Counted from the first letter of the stretch, positions 34,623 through 43,604 are shown. The stretch is DNA of 64,000 bases from Alphaproteobacteria bacterium (GCA_030429495.1 JAUIFH010000007.1:182631-246630); one strand, 5' to 3'. Made by a program: numbers and translations. The notes: generated from the sequence alone by a model not told the origin.

Positions 34623-35680
34623 CAGCCGATCCTCCCGCCGTCGCAGCCGAACCAGCCGTCAGGTTCGGGAGGCAAACGGAACTGGATCGTGTCCCCGATC
34701 CGCTCGACCGGCGGGCGGTCGACAATCGCGGTCAGACGGAGCCCGTCGCGCAGCCCGGTGACCATGGTACGTCCGGCTATGGCGCTGGTCTCCACCATCT
34801 CCATGGGCAGGGTCGTGTCCCCTTCCGCCTCGCTCAATGTCATGGACTCGGCCCGGTACATCGCGAAGCACTCATCTGCCGGAGGGGTCAGCGACATGTG
34901 CCTGCCCCCCACCCTGTAGCCGGTGCCATTCTTGACTACGGGGATCATGTTGTTCGGCGGCGTGCCCACAAAGGTGGCGACAAAGGCGGTCTGCGGGTGG
35001 CCGATCAGATCGGCAGGTGTGCCGAACTGCTGCACCCCGCCCTGGTTCATTACCGCGACATGGCTGGCCATGGTCATGGCTTCGATCTGGTCATGGGTAA
35101 CGTAAACCGTCGTCGCACCGGTGGCCCGGTGCAGGCGCATGAGTTCCGTGCGCATTTCGACGCGCAGCTTGGCGTCAAGGTTCGACAGCGGCTCGTCGAA
35201 CAGCAGAACGGAAGGTTTCGGCGCGATGGTACGGGCGATGGCGACGCGCTGCTGCTGACCACCCGAGATCTCGTTCGGGTAGCGGTCGGCAAGCGGGGCG
35301 ATATCGAGCAGTGTCAGAACTTCTTTGACCCGCTCGGCGCGCTGCGCCCTGGGCATCTTCATCACCTTCAGCGGCCAGTCGACGTTGCCGCGCACGGACA
35401 TGTGCGGCCAGAGCGCATAGGACTGGAAGACCAGGCCGGAATTGCGTTTCGCCGGATCCACGGCCCAACTCTTGTCGCCATCGGACACGGTCTGCCCGTC
35501 GAAGACGACCTGCCCTTGGGTGGGCAGTTCCAGACCGGCAAGGATGCGCAGAAGCGTGGTCTTGCCGCAACCGGACGGCCCGAGAAGCACAAGGAATGCG
35601 CCGTCGGGAACCGAGATCGAGACATCCTTGACGGCCTCAACCTCTCCGAAACGCTTGGTGAGATTTCGAATTTCCAGCAT
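34622..35680 (-). CDS. ABC transporter ATP-binding protein (Fbp/Pot/Afu type)
   Basis: 352 residues. Walker A GPSGCGKTT at 34-42, signature [13 protein letters not shown], Walker B LLFDEPLSNLD, and the H-loop YVTHDQ, followed by a TOBE-type C-terminal domain of about 110 residues. This is the long CUT1/ferric-type ATPase that pairs with fused permeases. Nine bases separate it from the permease. Substrate discussed under the permease and binding protein. Confidence 0.92.
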   Translation of the reverse strand: MLEIRNLTKRFGEVEAVKDVSISVPDGAFLVLLGPSGCGKTTLLRILAGLELPTQGQVVFDGQTVSDGDKSWAVDPAKRNSGLVFQSYALWPHMSVRGNVDWPLKVMKMPRAQRAERVKEVLTLLDIAPLADRYPNEISGGQQQRVAIARTIAPKPSVLLFDEPLSNLDAKLRVEMRTELMRLHRATGATTVYVTHDQIEAMTMASHVAVMNQGGVQQFGTPADLIGHPQTAFVATFVGTPPNNMIPVVKNGTGYRVGGRHMSLTPPADECFAMYRAESMTLSEAEGDTTLPMEMVETSAIAGRTMVTGLRDGLRLTAIVDRPPVERIGDTIQFRLPPEPDGWFGCDGGRIG

Positions 35681-35689
35681 GGATTACCT

Positions 35690-37435
35690 TCAGTTCTGCA
35701 GCCAGGGCTGGGATTTGCGTTGCAACCGGTTGGCAAGCAGCGTGGCCGCGACGGAGACGAACAGGATCACGACCGTGATCGCGTTGGCGAATTGCCCGAA
35801 CCCTTCGGAGGCATAGCGATAGGCAAGAACCGAAAGGACCGGCATGGTGGGCGTGAACAGCAGCACCACCAGCGACAGGTCCCGCACGATCTTGACGAAG
35901 ATCAGGATCCCCCCGGCGGTCAGCCCACGGATGGCCAGCGGCACGGTGATCGCGCCCAGCCTGCGGACAAAGCCCGCGCCGGTGATGCGGGCGCTTTCCT
36001 CCAACTCGCCGCTGACCTGCTGGATCACCGCCCGGCCGGTCTGGACCGAGAAGGGCAGCAGGTAGCCGGTGGCGGCGATGACCAGCAGGGCGAAGGTGCC
36101 GTAAAGCGCCGGGAACGGCCCGATGGGTGCCCCGAGATAGGCGATATAGGCCGCCCCGAAGGCGATGCCGGGCACCAGCAGTGGCAGGAAGCTGATCTGC
36201 GTGATCGCGGCAGAGGCCCAGCCCTCGCGGTATCGCGCCGTCGTGTAAGAGGCCAGCAATCCAACGATCATCCCGGTCACCGCAACCGCCAGTCCGAGGC
36301 AAAGCGTGACTGTCACGGCGCGGACGATATCCTCGTTGTAGACAATGCCGGGAATACCCTGGGCAAAGGATGGGTCGCTTTCCCCCAGCCAGTAATGCAA
36401 CGTCCAGTTGGAGAAGAGGCTGGCTGACGAAGGAGCGAGGCTGGACGCCGTCAACACGACCGCGGGCACGACGGTCGAAACAAGCAGGAATGTCATCGCC
36501 ACCGCGAAAAGCGGCCAGCGGGCGCCGCGCAGATCGAACCGTTTCGCCCGCCCCCCTTTGCCCGTGATCGTCGCATAAGACCGGCGACCGGATACGATCC
36601 GGTTGCCCGCCCAGAGGAACGCGCCCGAGATCAGCACCAAAAGGATGCCAATCACGTAGCCCCGTCCGACCTGGCCGACTTCGATCATCCCGAACAGCCG
36701 TGTGGAAAGCGTCTGCATCCGCACCGGCAGGCCCAGCAACGCGGGCGTGGCGAAGTTCGACACCGCCCCGGCAAAGCACAGCGACGCCGCCGCGACCAGC
36801 GCGGGCGTGGTGACCGGCAGGACAATCCCGATCAGGATACGCCGCCCCTTCGCGCCGGCGATCTGCGCGGCCTCCACCATATCAGAGTTCACCGTGGCGA
36901 GCGCGGCTGCGATAACGGTGAAGGCCAGACTGAAGTAATGCAGGATCAGGACGATCAGCGTGGGCACCATGCCCCAGGCCAGCCAGTCCGGGATGTCCAG
37001 TCCCATACCCTGCAGCCAGCCGACCTGCCCGCCTACGCGGTCGTTCCGAAACAGCGATCCCCAGGCCAGCGCGGCGGCAAATGACGGGATCATGAACGGC
37101 AGGGTCGCCATGACGCCGATGGTCTTGCGGAAAGGCACGTTGGTCATCACCACGAGCCATGCCAAGAACCCACCCAACAGAACGCACCCAACGGCGACGA
37201 CCACACCGATGGTCAGCGTATTGCCAAGGGGCTTGTAGAACAGGTTGGTCGACAGCCGCCCGGTCAGAACGTCCGGCCACGCCTTGACGGTGTCCGGTTG
37301 CAAGGTGAACAGGACTGTCCTGAGCAGGGGCAGCACGATGAGAAGTGCCAGCAGCAGCAGCACCGTCGCCTTGAGCAAGGTGCCTTGCCGAAAGAATACG
37401 CGGCGTCCCGGCCCGCTTATGGCTGCGTCGGCCAT
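35690..37435 (-). CDS. Fused two-domain ABC permease (FbpB/AfuB type)
   Basis: 581 residues with about 12 transmembrane helices and two binding-protein-dependent transport domains in one chain. EAA loops are visible in both halves: EAAQIAGAKGRRILIGIVLP and EESARITGAGFVRRLGAITVPL, which contact the ATPase. Fused permeases of this size occur in ferric-ion (FbpB) and hexose-phosphate (AfuB) importers. With an RpiR regulator and a phosphatase in the operon, a phosphorylated organic substrate is favoured over iron. Confidence 0.9.
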   Translation of the reverse strand: MADAAISGPGRRVFFRQGTLLKATVLLLLALLIVLPLLRTVLFTLQPDTVKAWPDVLTGRLSTNLFYKPLGNTLTIGVVVAVGCVLLGGFLAWLVVMTNVPFRKTIGVMATLPFMIPSFAAALAWGSLFRNDRVGGQVGWLQGMGLDIPDWLAWGMVPTLIVLILHYFSLAFTVIAAALATVNSDMVEAAQIAGAKGRRILIGIVLPVTTPALVAAASLCFAGAVSNFATPALLGLPVRMQTLSTRLFGMIEVGQVGRGYVIGILLVLISGAFLWAGNRIVSGRRSYATITGKGGRAKRFDLRGARWPLFAVAMTFLLVSTVVPAVVLTASSLAPSSASLFSNWTLHYWLGESDPSFAQGIPGIVYNEDIVRAVTVTLCLGLAVAVTGMIVGLLASYTTARYREGWASAAITQISFLPLLVPGIAFGAAYIAYLGAPIGPFPALYGTFALLVIAATGYLLPFSVQTGRAVIQQVSGELEESARITGAGFVRRLGAITVPLAIRGLTAGGILIFVKIVRDLSLVVLLFTPTMPVLSVLAYRYASEGFGQFANAITVVILFVSVAATLLANRLQRKSQPWLQN

Positions 37436-37517
37436 CCAGAATCGTCCTTGAGTCTATGGGTGAGGATACTGCGGGGGCAGACAAAACGTCACGTCCGCCC
37501 CCCCCGGGAGAAGCCCG

Positions 37518-38639
37518 TTATTGCAGCGTCAGGATGAGATCCCCGATCTCGGCCCGGATGGTTGCGGTTTTCGCTGGGGCGATCCGCCATGCAGTGAATT
37601 CGTCCAGTGGCACCGCATCGGGATGCGGGGCGATGTCGGAACGGGTCACGTAATCGCCCGCCACGTAGAACGGCGCCAGGCCCGGCCCGCCGGTCTCGCT
37701 TTCGTCGCCCATCAGGAAATCGACAACCAGCCGCGCCGCCGCGGGGTTGTTCGGCTTGGCTGCCAGCGCCAGCACTGCCGGAAAGACGATACCCGGTGCG
37801 GGTGCCACGTCATTGGCCACCTGAAGCGCCCAGCCTTCATCCTCGTTGTCGCGGCGATCGGAATATGAGGTGAAACCAAGCGGCGCGGCCTCTTGACCCA
37901 AAGCGCCAACTGCGGCGTTCACGTCATCGGTGGAGCCGACAAGGATGAGGTCGTTAGCGAAGAGATCCATGATGAACCTCTCCCCGGCATTTGCCGCATC
38001 GCCCAGTTCGATCGCCGCGCCGAACTCCGCCTCGTAGGCTGCCGCCATCTCGTCCGAGCGCAGTACGATCTCGGTCATCAGGTCCAGGTAATCGCCTCGC
38101 TGAAGCGGGTCCACCATAACCACCTTGCCCGCCCATTCCTCGCGCGTCAGATCCCAAAGGCTATCGACGGGGGCGCCATCTGGATAGGATTCCTCGTTAT
38201 ACATCAGAACTTTGGTTGACAGCCGCTGTGCCAGAAGCGGGGCCTGGAATTCGGACGCGACCCGATCAGCCACGCGTGGCGGCAGGTAAGGCGCGATGAT
38301 CCCGGTCTCCAGGAGCTCGGTGAGAACCACCGGAGTATCTGAGATATAGATCACATCCGCATTTGTGACGCCCGCCTGCGCCTCGGCTTTAAGCCGGGCG
38401 ATCTGTTCGGTCGAGGAAATGTCAAAGCCTTGCAGATCGATACCCGGATAGGCCGCCTCGAAAGCGGCTTCCACCTTACCGATCCGGCTGGTGAAGGAAT
38501 AGACCGTCACCGTGCCTTCGGCCTGCGCCAGCGGCAAGAGGTCCGTCGGTGACATTTCATTGAGGTGTCCCTCGGCCAGAGCCGTTGTAGACACAAGAAT
38601 TCCGATCGCGCCAAGGCGCGTTGCTGCCAGAACCTTCAT
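37518..38639 (-). CDS. Periplasmic solute-binding protein of the Fbp/Afu-type ABC importer
   Basis: 373 residues. A signal peptide ends about TTALAE. The start TVTVYSFTSRIGKVEAAFEAAYPGI and later DVIYISDT, LMYNEESYPDG, and EEWAGKVVMVDP are typical of the type-II iron/thiamine/phosphonate-binding SBP family. The Tyr pair that binds ferric ion in FbpA (YY near the C-terminal third) is not evident, so ferric iron is not clearly supported. First structural gene of the operon, followed by the permease after an 82-base gap. Confidence 0.88.
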   Translation of the reverse strand: MKVLAATRLGAIGILVSTTALAEGHLNEMSPTDLLPLAQAEGTVTVYSFTSRIGKVEAAFEAAYPGIDLQGFDISSTEQIARLKAEAQAGVTNADVIYISDTPVVLTELLETGIIAPYLPPRVADRVASEFQAPLLAQRLSTKVLMYNEESYPDGAPVDSLWDLTREEWAGKVVMVDPLQRGDYLDLMTEIVLRSDEMAAAYEAEFGAAIELGDAANAGERFIMDLFANDLILVGSTDDVNAAVGALGQEAAPLGFTSYSDRRDNEDEGWALQVANDVAPAPGIVFPAVLALAAKPNNPAAARLVVDFLMGDESETGGPGLAPFYVAGDYVTRSDIAPHPDAVPLDEFTAWRIAPAKTATIRAEIGDLILTLQ

Positions 38640-38664
38640 GTGATCCTCCCTTGGGGTCCTTCGG

Positions 38665-39501
38665 TTATTCGAAGCGCTCGATCAGCTGTCCAAGCCGGTC
38701 GAGTTTCTTCAGAGATTCTTCTTTCGCTGTCAGCCCGGCAGCAATGACGATGGCGTTGCACACGGTCATCGGCACGGTCAGGGTCTGAAAGGCATCTGGA
38801 TCACCGGATCGCGGTGCCGCCAGCAGATAGTCCGGTCGCGGTGTGAGCAAGGCACCCGAGTTGCCGGAAATCATGATCGTTGCAGCCCCGGCTTCTTTCG
38901 CCGTCTCAATAAGCGCGGCATAGCCACGCGGCGGACGGCGGAACGCAAAACTCAGCACAACATCGCTTTCGCCAAGCCCGAGCATCTGTTCGGCCAGGCC
39001 GCGCGGCGCGGTATCGAGTTGCTGAACATCCTTGCCGAAACGCCGAAAGCGTTTGACCATCATCAGCGCCAGCACTTCGGCATTGCCGTAGCCGTAGATG
39101 AAGATGCGCCGCGCGCCCATCAATTCTTTGGCGATTTCCGCGATCTGGTCTGCGCTGATGAACTCCTCGATCCGGCCAAGCGCCAATGCCTCGTCCCTCG
39201 CCAGCCTTCCCAAGATCGTACCCGAGGTGTTTTCGGCGATGGTCTTCTCGAACCGCGTGGCGGTCTCGCGCGTGGCGATGAACTCGTCGCGCAAAGCATC
39301 GCGGAACGCCGCGTAGCTGTCATAGCCCAGCTTCCTGGCCAGCCGGGAGGCCGTGGCTTCATGAACGCCGACGGATTTCGCGAGTTCCCCCGCGGTGCCA
39401 AGCGCGGCGGCTGCTGGGCTTTCGATCACGGTCTCGACGAGCCGCCGCTCGCTTGGCGTCAGCGTCGTCGCCTGATCGGAAATCTTTTCGATGATGGACA
39501 T
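38665..39501 (-). CDS. MurR/RpiR-family transcriptional regulator with SIS domain
   Basis: 278 residues. N-terminal RpiR helix-turn-helix (TLTPSERRLVETVIESP, then ELAKSVGVHEATASRLARKLGYDSYAAFRD) and a C-terminal SIS sugar-phosphate-binding domain (IFIYGYGNAEVLALMM, SDVVLSFAFRRPPRGY). These regulators sense phosphosugars. It heads the transporter operon, 25 bases before the binding-protein start, with GGAGAT upstream of ATG 39501. A TTGCAA-N6-TTGCAA pattern lies upstream and is a good operator candidate. Confidence 0.92.
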   Translation of the reverse strand: MSIIEKISDQATTLTPSERRLVETVIESPAAAALGTAGELAKSVGVHEATASRLARKLGYDSYAAFRDALRDEFIATRETATRFEKTIAENTSGTILGRLARDEALALGRIEEFISADQIAEIAKELMGARRIFIYGYGNAEVLALMMVKRFRRFGKDVQQLDTAPRGLAEQMLGLGESDVVLSFAFRRPPRGYAALIETAKEAGAATIMISGNSGALLTPRPDYLLAAPRSGDPDAFQTLTVPMTVCNAIVIAAGLTAKEESLKKLDRLGQLIERFE

Positions 39502-39543
39502 GCAATCTCCAAGCCGACCTGCATGCTTTCTTGCGCATATAAA

Positions 39544-39567
39544 GCAATATTGCAAGTTTATTTGCAA
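39544..39567. promoter_or_regulatory. TTGCAA-based operator-like site upstream of the RpiR gene
   Basis: TTGCAA occurs twice (39550-39555 and 39562-39567) six bases apart; each is its own reverse complement, and the left one overlaps the palindrome GCAATATTGC (39544-39553). The site is AT-rich, 43 bases upstream of the RpiR start. It is where an autoregulatory RpiR operator would be expected; binding is inferred. Confidence 0.5.
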
Positions 39568-39607
39568 CCCGGGAAACCAACGCTCTTGAGGTAGGCCAAG
39601 GACCACG

Positions 39608-39748
39608 ACCGGCGATACTGCCAGGCAGGACGTGTTCGAATACATTGAGCTGTTCTACCGCTCGAAACGCACGCACGCGAACAACGGCATGCTGTCGCCC
39701 GTTGATTTCGAGATCAGACAGTACAAACTGACCGAGGCGGGTGCCTAG
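39608..39748 (+). pseudogene. C-terminal remnant of an IS3-family transposase (OrfB)
   Basis: A 46-codon frame ending TAG at 39746-39748 encodes RQDVFEYIELFYRSKRTH followed by ANNGMLSPVDFE, the end of the IS3-family integrase-like transposase. No start codon or DDE catalytic region remains, and the upstream part is absent. It marks an old insertion sequence that was mostly deleted, next to tRNA-Arg. Confidence 0.8.
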
Positions 39749-39972
39749 GAAACTAGGGGCACCTCAAGGGACACCTCAGACGTTTGCAAAAGCGGTCGTC
39801 ATCGTCGCAGCAGACCTTCAGAAGTACGAGACAGAGAGCATGCGAATGATGAGGTCAGGGAGAATTCGCTTGCCGACACAAAACTATAACCCTTTGGAAC
39901 ACAGTGAGAACGCGGAAAAACACACTCCAAACACAATTGATTTGAGCACAAACGGAAAAGATCAATGAGAAA
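39749..39972. other. Gene-free stretch between the IS3 remnant and tRNA-Arg
   Basis: 224 bases, AT-richer than its surroundings. It holds a short imperfect repeat (GGCACCTCA and GACACCTCA at about 39758-39777) that may derive from the lost element. No convincing gene is seen. It begins directly 3' of the tRNA-Arg gene, a usual position for integration scars. Confidence 0.4.
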
Positions 39973-40049
39973 TGGCGCACCCGAAGAGATTCGAACTCCT
40001 GACCCCCAGATTCGTAGTCTGGTGCTCTATCCAGCTGAGCTACGGGTGC
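39973..40049 (-). tRNA. tRNA-Arg, anticodon ACG
   Basis: 77 bases including an encoded CCA end (39975-39973). The acceptor arms GCACCCG and CGGGTGC pair, the D arm has AGCTC...GAGCA, the anticodon loop reads CTACGAA with anticodon ACG, and the T arm has GTTCGAATC. ACG decodes CGN codons after A-to-I editing by TadA. Discriminator base G. Confidence 0.97.
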
Positions 40050-40119
40050 GTGGGAGTGCCATTTAGCGACCCCCGAGAGGCATTGCAAGGGCAAAACCGG
40101 AAGGCAGACAAAGCGCCTG

Positions 40120-41529
40120 TCAGGCTGGGCGCGCTGTATCGCCCCAGGCAAGATCGCGCGGCAGATGGATGACGAACTCGGTTCCTTCGGCGTCCGAGCG
40201 CAACAGTTCCAGCCGCCCGCCATGCCCGCGCACCAGTTCGGCCGCGATCGCGAGACCGAGACCGGTTCCTCCCTTCCGGATACCGCCCTGGAATGGCTGG
40301 AACAAATGGTCGCGGGCGCGCTCCGGAAGGCCGGGGCCGGTATCGCCGACACGAATCCACCAGCCGTCCTCCTCCTCGCCCGCGCCGATCTCGATCGTAC
40401 CCGGCTGGCCCGTGGCCTCGATCGCCTGACGTGCGTTTCGAACGAGGTTGGTGAGAACGCGGTGCAACTGCTCATTGTCTGCCCGGATCGCGAGTGATTG
40501 CGGGACATCGGTCACGAACTCCACCTCGACATTGCCAAGGGCGAGCCTTTCGCTTTCCACCACGTCGCCGATCAGGGTCGACACCATGAAGCGGGTCAGC
40601 GACGGCGGCGGCTCCTCCGCCTTTCCGAAGGCGAGGGTCGATTCGCACAGGCCGACGGCGCGGCTGATCGAGCCGACGAGCTTTGGCGCGGCACGTTTGA
40701 CCATCGGATCGTCGCTGCGCTCCATCCGGTCGGCGAAAAGCTGTGCAGTCGTCAGGATGTTCCGCAGGTCATGGCTGACCTTGGCCACCGCCCCGCCCAG
40801 CTGCGCGAGCCGGTCCTTCTGGCGCAGTGCGCCGGTCAACTGGCGCTGCATCGAGCGCAGCGCCTCCTCGGCTTCCCTCAGTTCCTGCACGCCGGATTGC
40901 GGCTCGATCACCCGGCGCGCATCCTCCGGCGCCTCAGCATAGACCGACATATGCTTCACGACGCGCCGGATCGGTGTGACGAGGAGCCGCCGCACGGCAA
41001 GAAACAGAAGGGCCGCCGTAACAACCGAAATCAGTGCCGAAAGGCCAAGGATCCGTATTCCGTAGTCGATCATCGCAGCGCGCATCGGCGCCGTCTCCAT
41101 CGTCGCCTCGATCAGAAGGCCCGCGCGGCGAACCGGCGCGCCGATGACCCGGATCACCCGGTTCTGCGGGTCGAACAGGCAAGCGACCGCGTCGCGGATC
41201 AGTTCCCAGGTCGGCGCGTCACGCAGATCGAAACTCTGTTCGATCGGCGCGGGGATCGGCGACGACAGCACCAGTTGCCGAACCTCATCGCGCCGCAGCA
41301 CGACGTTGTAGACCTCCGCATTGGCAAGAAGCTCCTGCTCCAGCGTCGTGTCGATCATCTCGTCGGTCGCCAGCAGCGCCAGCGAGGCGATCTGCGCCCG
41401 CTCAAGTCGCGACAGGATGTAATCCTCGCGAAACCGGGCGACGGAGGGCACGAATATCATGATCTCCGCCACCATGACGAAGGCCATGGTCAGAAGCAGG
41501 AAGCGGCCGGAGAGCGTGTTGAACAGCAT
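40120..41529 (-). CDS. Membrane-bound sensor histidine kinase
   Basis: 469 residues. Transmembrane helices at about 11-31 and 158-180 enclose a periplasmic sensor region of about 125 residues; a HAMP-like linker follows (RLLVTPIRRVVKHM). The phosphoacceptor is His253 in KVSHDLRN, and the ATPase has the N box NLVRNARQAIEA, G1 DTGPGLP and G2 GGTGLGLAIA. The kinase core resembles the HAMP/HisKA type without a receiver domain. No response-regulator gene is adjacent, so the partner is encoded elsewhere. ATG at 41529 chosen as it starts the conserved MLFNTLSGRF segment. Confidence 0.9.
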   Translation of the reverse strand: MLFNTLSGRFLLLTMAFVMVAEIMIFVPSVARFREDYILSRLERAQIASLALLATDEMIDTTLEQELLANAEVYNVVLRRDEVRQLVLSSPIPAPIEQSFDLRDAPTWELIRDAVACLFDPQNRVIRVIGAPVRRAGLLIEATMETAPMRAAMIDYGIRILGLSALISVVTAALLFLAVRRLLVTPIRRVVKHMSVYAEAPEDARRVIEPQSGVQELREAEEALRSMQRQLTGALRQKDRLAQLGGAVAKVSHDLRNILTTAQLFADRMERSDDPMVKRAAPKLVGSISRAVGLCESTLAFGKAEEPPPSLTRFMVSTLIGDVVESERLALGNVEVEFVTDVPQSLAIRADNEQLHRVLTNLVRNARQAIEATGQPGTIEIGAGEEEDGWWIRVGDTGPGLPERARDHLFQPFQGGIRKGGTGLGLAIAAELVRGHGGRLELLRSDAEGTEFVIHLPRDLAWGDTARPA

Positions 41530-41723
41530 CTGTCGTCCCGTGGCGGCGACACGCGGCGGCGTGCCCCCTGTTTGGCCCCTGTGGACCCGTCGCTGCAATC
41601 GCGCAGCTGATTAGAGAATAGTCATCCACAGCAAGCGATTAAACCTTTCGTGTGATTTCGGGGGAATGCAACACGTCGCCCTCAAACATCGCGCGGGACC
41701 GCCAAAAAAACGTGCCCGGCGAG

Positions 41724-41752
41724 TTGACTTGGCTATCCTGCCCGTCTAATAG
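41724..41752 (+). promoter_or_regulatory. Candidate promoter of the rpmH operon
   Basis: TTGACT (41724-41729) is followed after 17 bases by TAATAG (41747-41752), 70 bases upstream of rpmH. The -35 is strong, the -10 weak. No better candidate was seen in the 290-base gap between the divergent kinase and rpmH. Confidence 0.45.
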
Positions 41753-41822
41753 CCGGGCTTCGAATGACACTGACCTTCGAATCCCGTCGGGGATTTGGGT
41801 TCAAAGTACCGGAGTCGAAGCG

Positions 41823-41957
41823 ATGAAGCGCACCTTTCAACCGTCGAACCTCGTTCGCGCCCGCCGCCACGGCTTCCGTGCGCGCATGGCGACCAAAGGC
41901 GGCCGCAAGGTCCTGAACGCGCGCCGCGCCAAGGGCCGCAAGGTCCTTTCGGCCTGA
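41823..41957 (+). CDS. rpmH: 50S ribosomal protein L34
   Basis: 44 residues: [19 protein letters not shown] then [22 protein letters not shown], a standard basic L34. It starts the conserved rpmH-rnpA-yidD group, with rnpA 22 bases downstream. Confidence 0.98.
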   Translation: MKRTFQPSNLVRARRHGFRARMATKGGRKVLNARRAKGRKVLSA

Positions 41958-41979
41958 GGCCAGCCAGAAAGTCAACGGC

Positions 41980-42402
41980 ATGACACCGCCGGAGGCACCC
42001 GTGCAAGGCCAGGATGGCCGGGGCACGGAAATGCCGCCGGCGGTTTCCGTTTGCCTGCACATCCTTTCGAAACGCTCCGAATTCCTGAAGGCCGCGCAGG
42101 CGCGGCGGCGCGGCACACCCGGTTTCCTTCTTCAGGCCCGGCTCCGGCATGAAGGCGAACCCGGCGGGACGGCCGTTCGCGTCGGCTTCACCTGCTCGAA
42201 GAAAGTCGGCAACGCAGTCGCCCGCAACCGCGCCAAGCGCAGGCTGCGCGAGATTGCCCGGCTTGTCCTGCCGACCCATGGCCTGCCCGGCTGGGACTAT
42301 GTGCTGGTCGGCCGGCCCGAGGCGACCGCCAGCCGCGATTTCGCGCTGCTGACGGACGATCTGAAGCGCGCGCTCGCCCACATTCACGGCGACCGCCCAT
42401 GA
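41980..42402 (+). CDS. rnpA: Ribonuclease P protein component
   Basis: 140 residues. The RNR-type motif [15 protein letters not shown] (about 80-94) and [12 protein letters not shown] are characteristic. It forms RNase P with the M1 RNA and removes tRNA 5' leaders. The N-terminal 25 residues before [11 protein letters not shown] are a variable extension; a later start at GTG 42001 or ATG 42031 is possible. The stop overlaps yidD by four bases. Confidence 0.93.
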   Translation: MTPPEAPVQGQDGRGTEMPPAVSVCLHILSKRSEFLKAAQARRRGTPGFLLQARLRHEGEPGGTAVRVGFTCSKKVGNAVARNRAKRRLREIARLVLPTHGLPGWDYVLVGRPEATASRDFALLTDDLKRALAHIHGDRP

Positions 42403-42641
42403 CACCGCTGGCCCGCCTTGTCGCCCTGCCCGTCCGCGCCTACCGGCTTCTTCTCAGCCCCTGGCTCGGCCATTCCTGCCGCTACCAGCCGACATGCTCC
42501 GCCTATGCGCTGGAGGCGCTGGAAAAGCATGGCGGCATCAAGGGCGGCTGGCTGGCCGCCCGGCGCATCGCACGCTGTCATCCCTGGGGCGGGTCGGGCT
42601 ATGATCCGGTACCGCCATCGCGGGAGAAGAACGAAGGTTAA
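42399..42641 (+). CDS. yidD: Membrane protein insertion efficiency factor YidD
   Basis: 80 residues with the diagnostic [19 protein letters not shown] motif and the cysteine near GGSGYDPVP. Small membrane-associated protein that aids insertion of proteins via YidC. ATGA overlap with rnpA. In many genomes yidC follows directly; here three other genes intervene. Confidence 0.95.
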   Translation: MTPLARLVALPVRAYRLLLSPWLGHSCRYQPTCSAYALEALEKHGGIKGGWLAARRIARCHPWGGSGYDPVPPSREKNEG

Positions 42642-42647
42642 CCCGCC

Positions 42648-43604
42648 TCAACCATTCGGCCGTTTCAGGGCGAGGTTGCCCTGATCGGTCGGCGTACGGG
42701 TCGGAAACTCGTTGCGGTCAAGGGCGCCGCTGATCGTATGGAAAACGTCCTGCATCAGCACGGCGTCGTCGAAATACCAAGCATGCGAATGCTGCGCATC
42801 CACCGGCAGCAACGGGAACGTCGTCTTGAAGTACTCCCCGCAATAGACGTTCACGGCCTTGTCTGCCGGTGGTTTGTCAAGGCCCACGCGTCCGGCCCGG
42901 CGCGCCACGCCCACCCGCTTGACCGCTGACACCGACAGGATCTCGTCCCGCGGGTTGTAGTAGTTCGTGAGCCTGACGCAGTGACGGTAGAGCGACGAGG
43001 ACTTCGAATTGTCCGCATCCAGCGAGTGCACCGACAGATCGGCCGCCAGCAACATCACCTGGCTGACCGACCAGCTTTCCGAGGCGACCGCCATGCGGTC
43101 GTCGGCATCGTCGAACGCTTCGCGAACGACGTAGCAGCCCATCGAATGTGCCAGAATGTGCAGGTCGACCCGGCAATCGGGCTCTTGCAGGCGCGCGAAC
43201 ATCGCGATCCCTTCGGTGACGAGCTGATGCGCGGCGGCCTTGGCGTCGTCACGATCCTCAAGGTAGTTCAGCGCGACGCTGGCGCTCGGCCAGTCGAAGC
43301 TGACCACCGCGCCATTGAAACCCTGTGCGGCGAGTCCCGCCTTGATCTTGCGATGCCTGGCAAGGACCGTCTTCTGCGAATTGTTGAAGCCATGGACGTA
43401 GAAGACGATGTCGCCGGTCGTCATGGCATTCGGCGTACCACCCTGCGCTTCCTCCATCACCGCCTTGCGCCATTCGTTCTTGGTGATCTTGTGGGCAAAG
43501 AGGATGTCGGTTGCGGCGTCCGGGACGGCGACGAAGTGACTGGCCGCCGGCTCATCCCCGAACCCGTCGTTTTTCTTGCTTCTGGCAACGAAAATATAGT
43601 CCAT
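42648..43604 (-). CDS. Alpha/beta hydrolase of DUF900 type
   Basis: 318 residues. The fold has FYVHGFNNS at about 69-76 as the oxyanion region and the nucleophile elbow LAHSMGCY with Ser154; an Asp/His pair probably completes the triad (a final HSHAWYFDD segment is a candidate). These proteins are uncharacterised serine hydrolases, often linked to envelope or stress functions. Transcribed opposite to yidD and ttcA. ATG 43604 preferred (MDYIFVARS); a start at 43616 adds four residues. Confidence 0.82.
   Translation of the reverse strand: MDYIFVARSKKNDGFGDEPAASHFVAVPDAATDILFAHKITKNEWRKAVMEEAQGGTPNAMTTGDIVFYVHGFNNSQKTVLARHRKIKAGLAAQGFNGAVVSFDWPSASVALNYLEDRDDAKAAAHQLVTEGIAMFARLQEPDCRVDLHILAHSMGCYVVREAFDDADDRMAVASESWSVSQVMLLAADLSVHSLDADNSKSSSLYRHCVRLTNYYNPRDEILSVSAVKRVGVARRAGRVGLDKPPADKAVNVYCGEYFKTTFPLLPVDAQHSHAWYFDDAVLMQDVFHTISGALDRNEFPTRTPTDQGNLALKRPNG

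Noticed and set aside
34898..36427. 509-codon plus-strand open frame over the ABC ATPase and permease
   Set aside because: Antisense to two well-supported transporter genes and without any domain.
34622..38639. Reading the ABC system simply as a ferric iron importer
   Set aside because: The family name suggests iron, but no Tyr-pair site is evident and the RpiR regulator and phosphatase point to an organic phosphate; left open rather than called iron.
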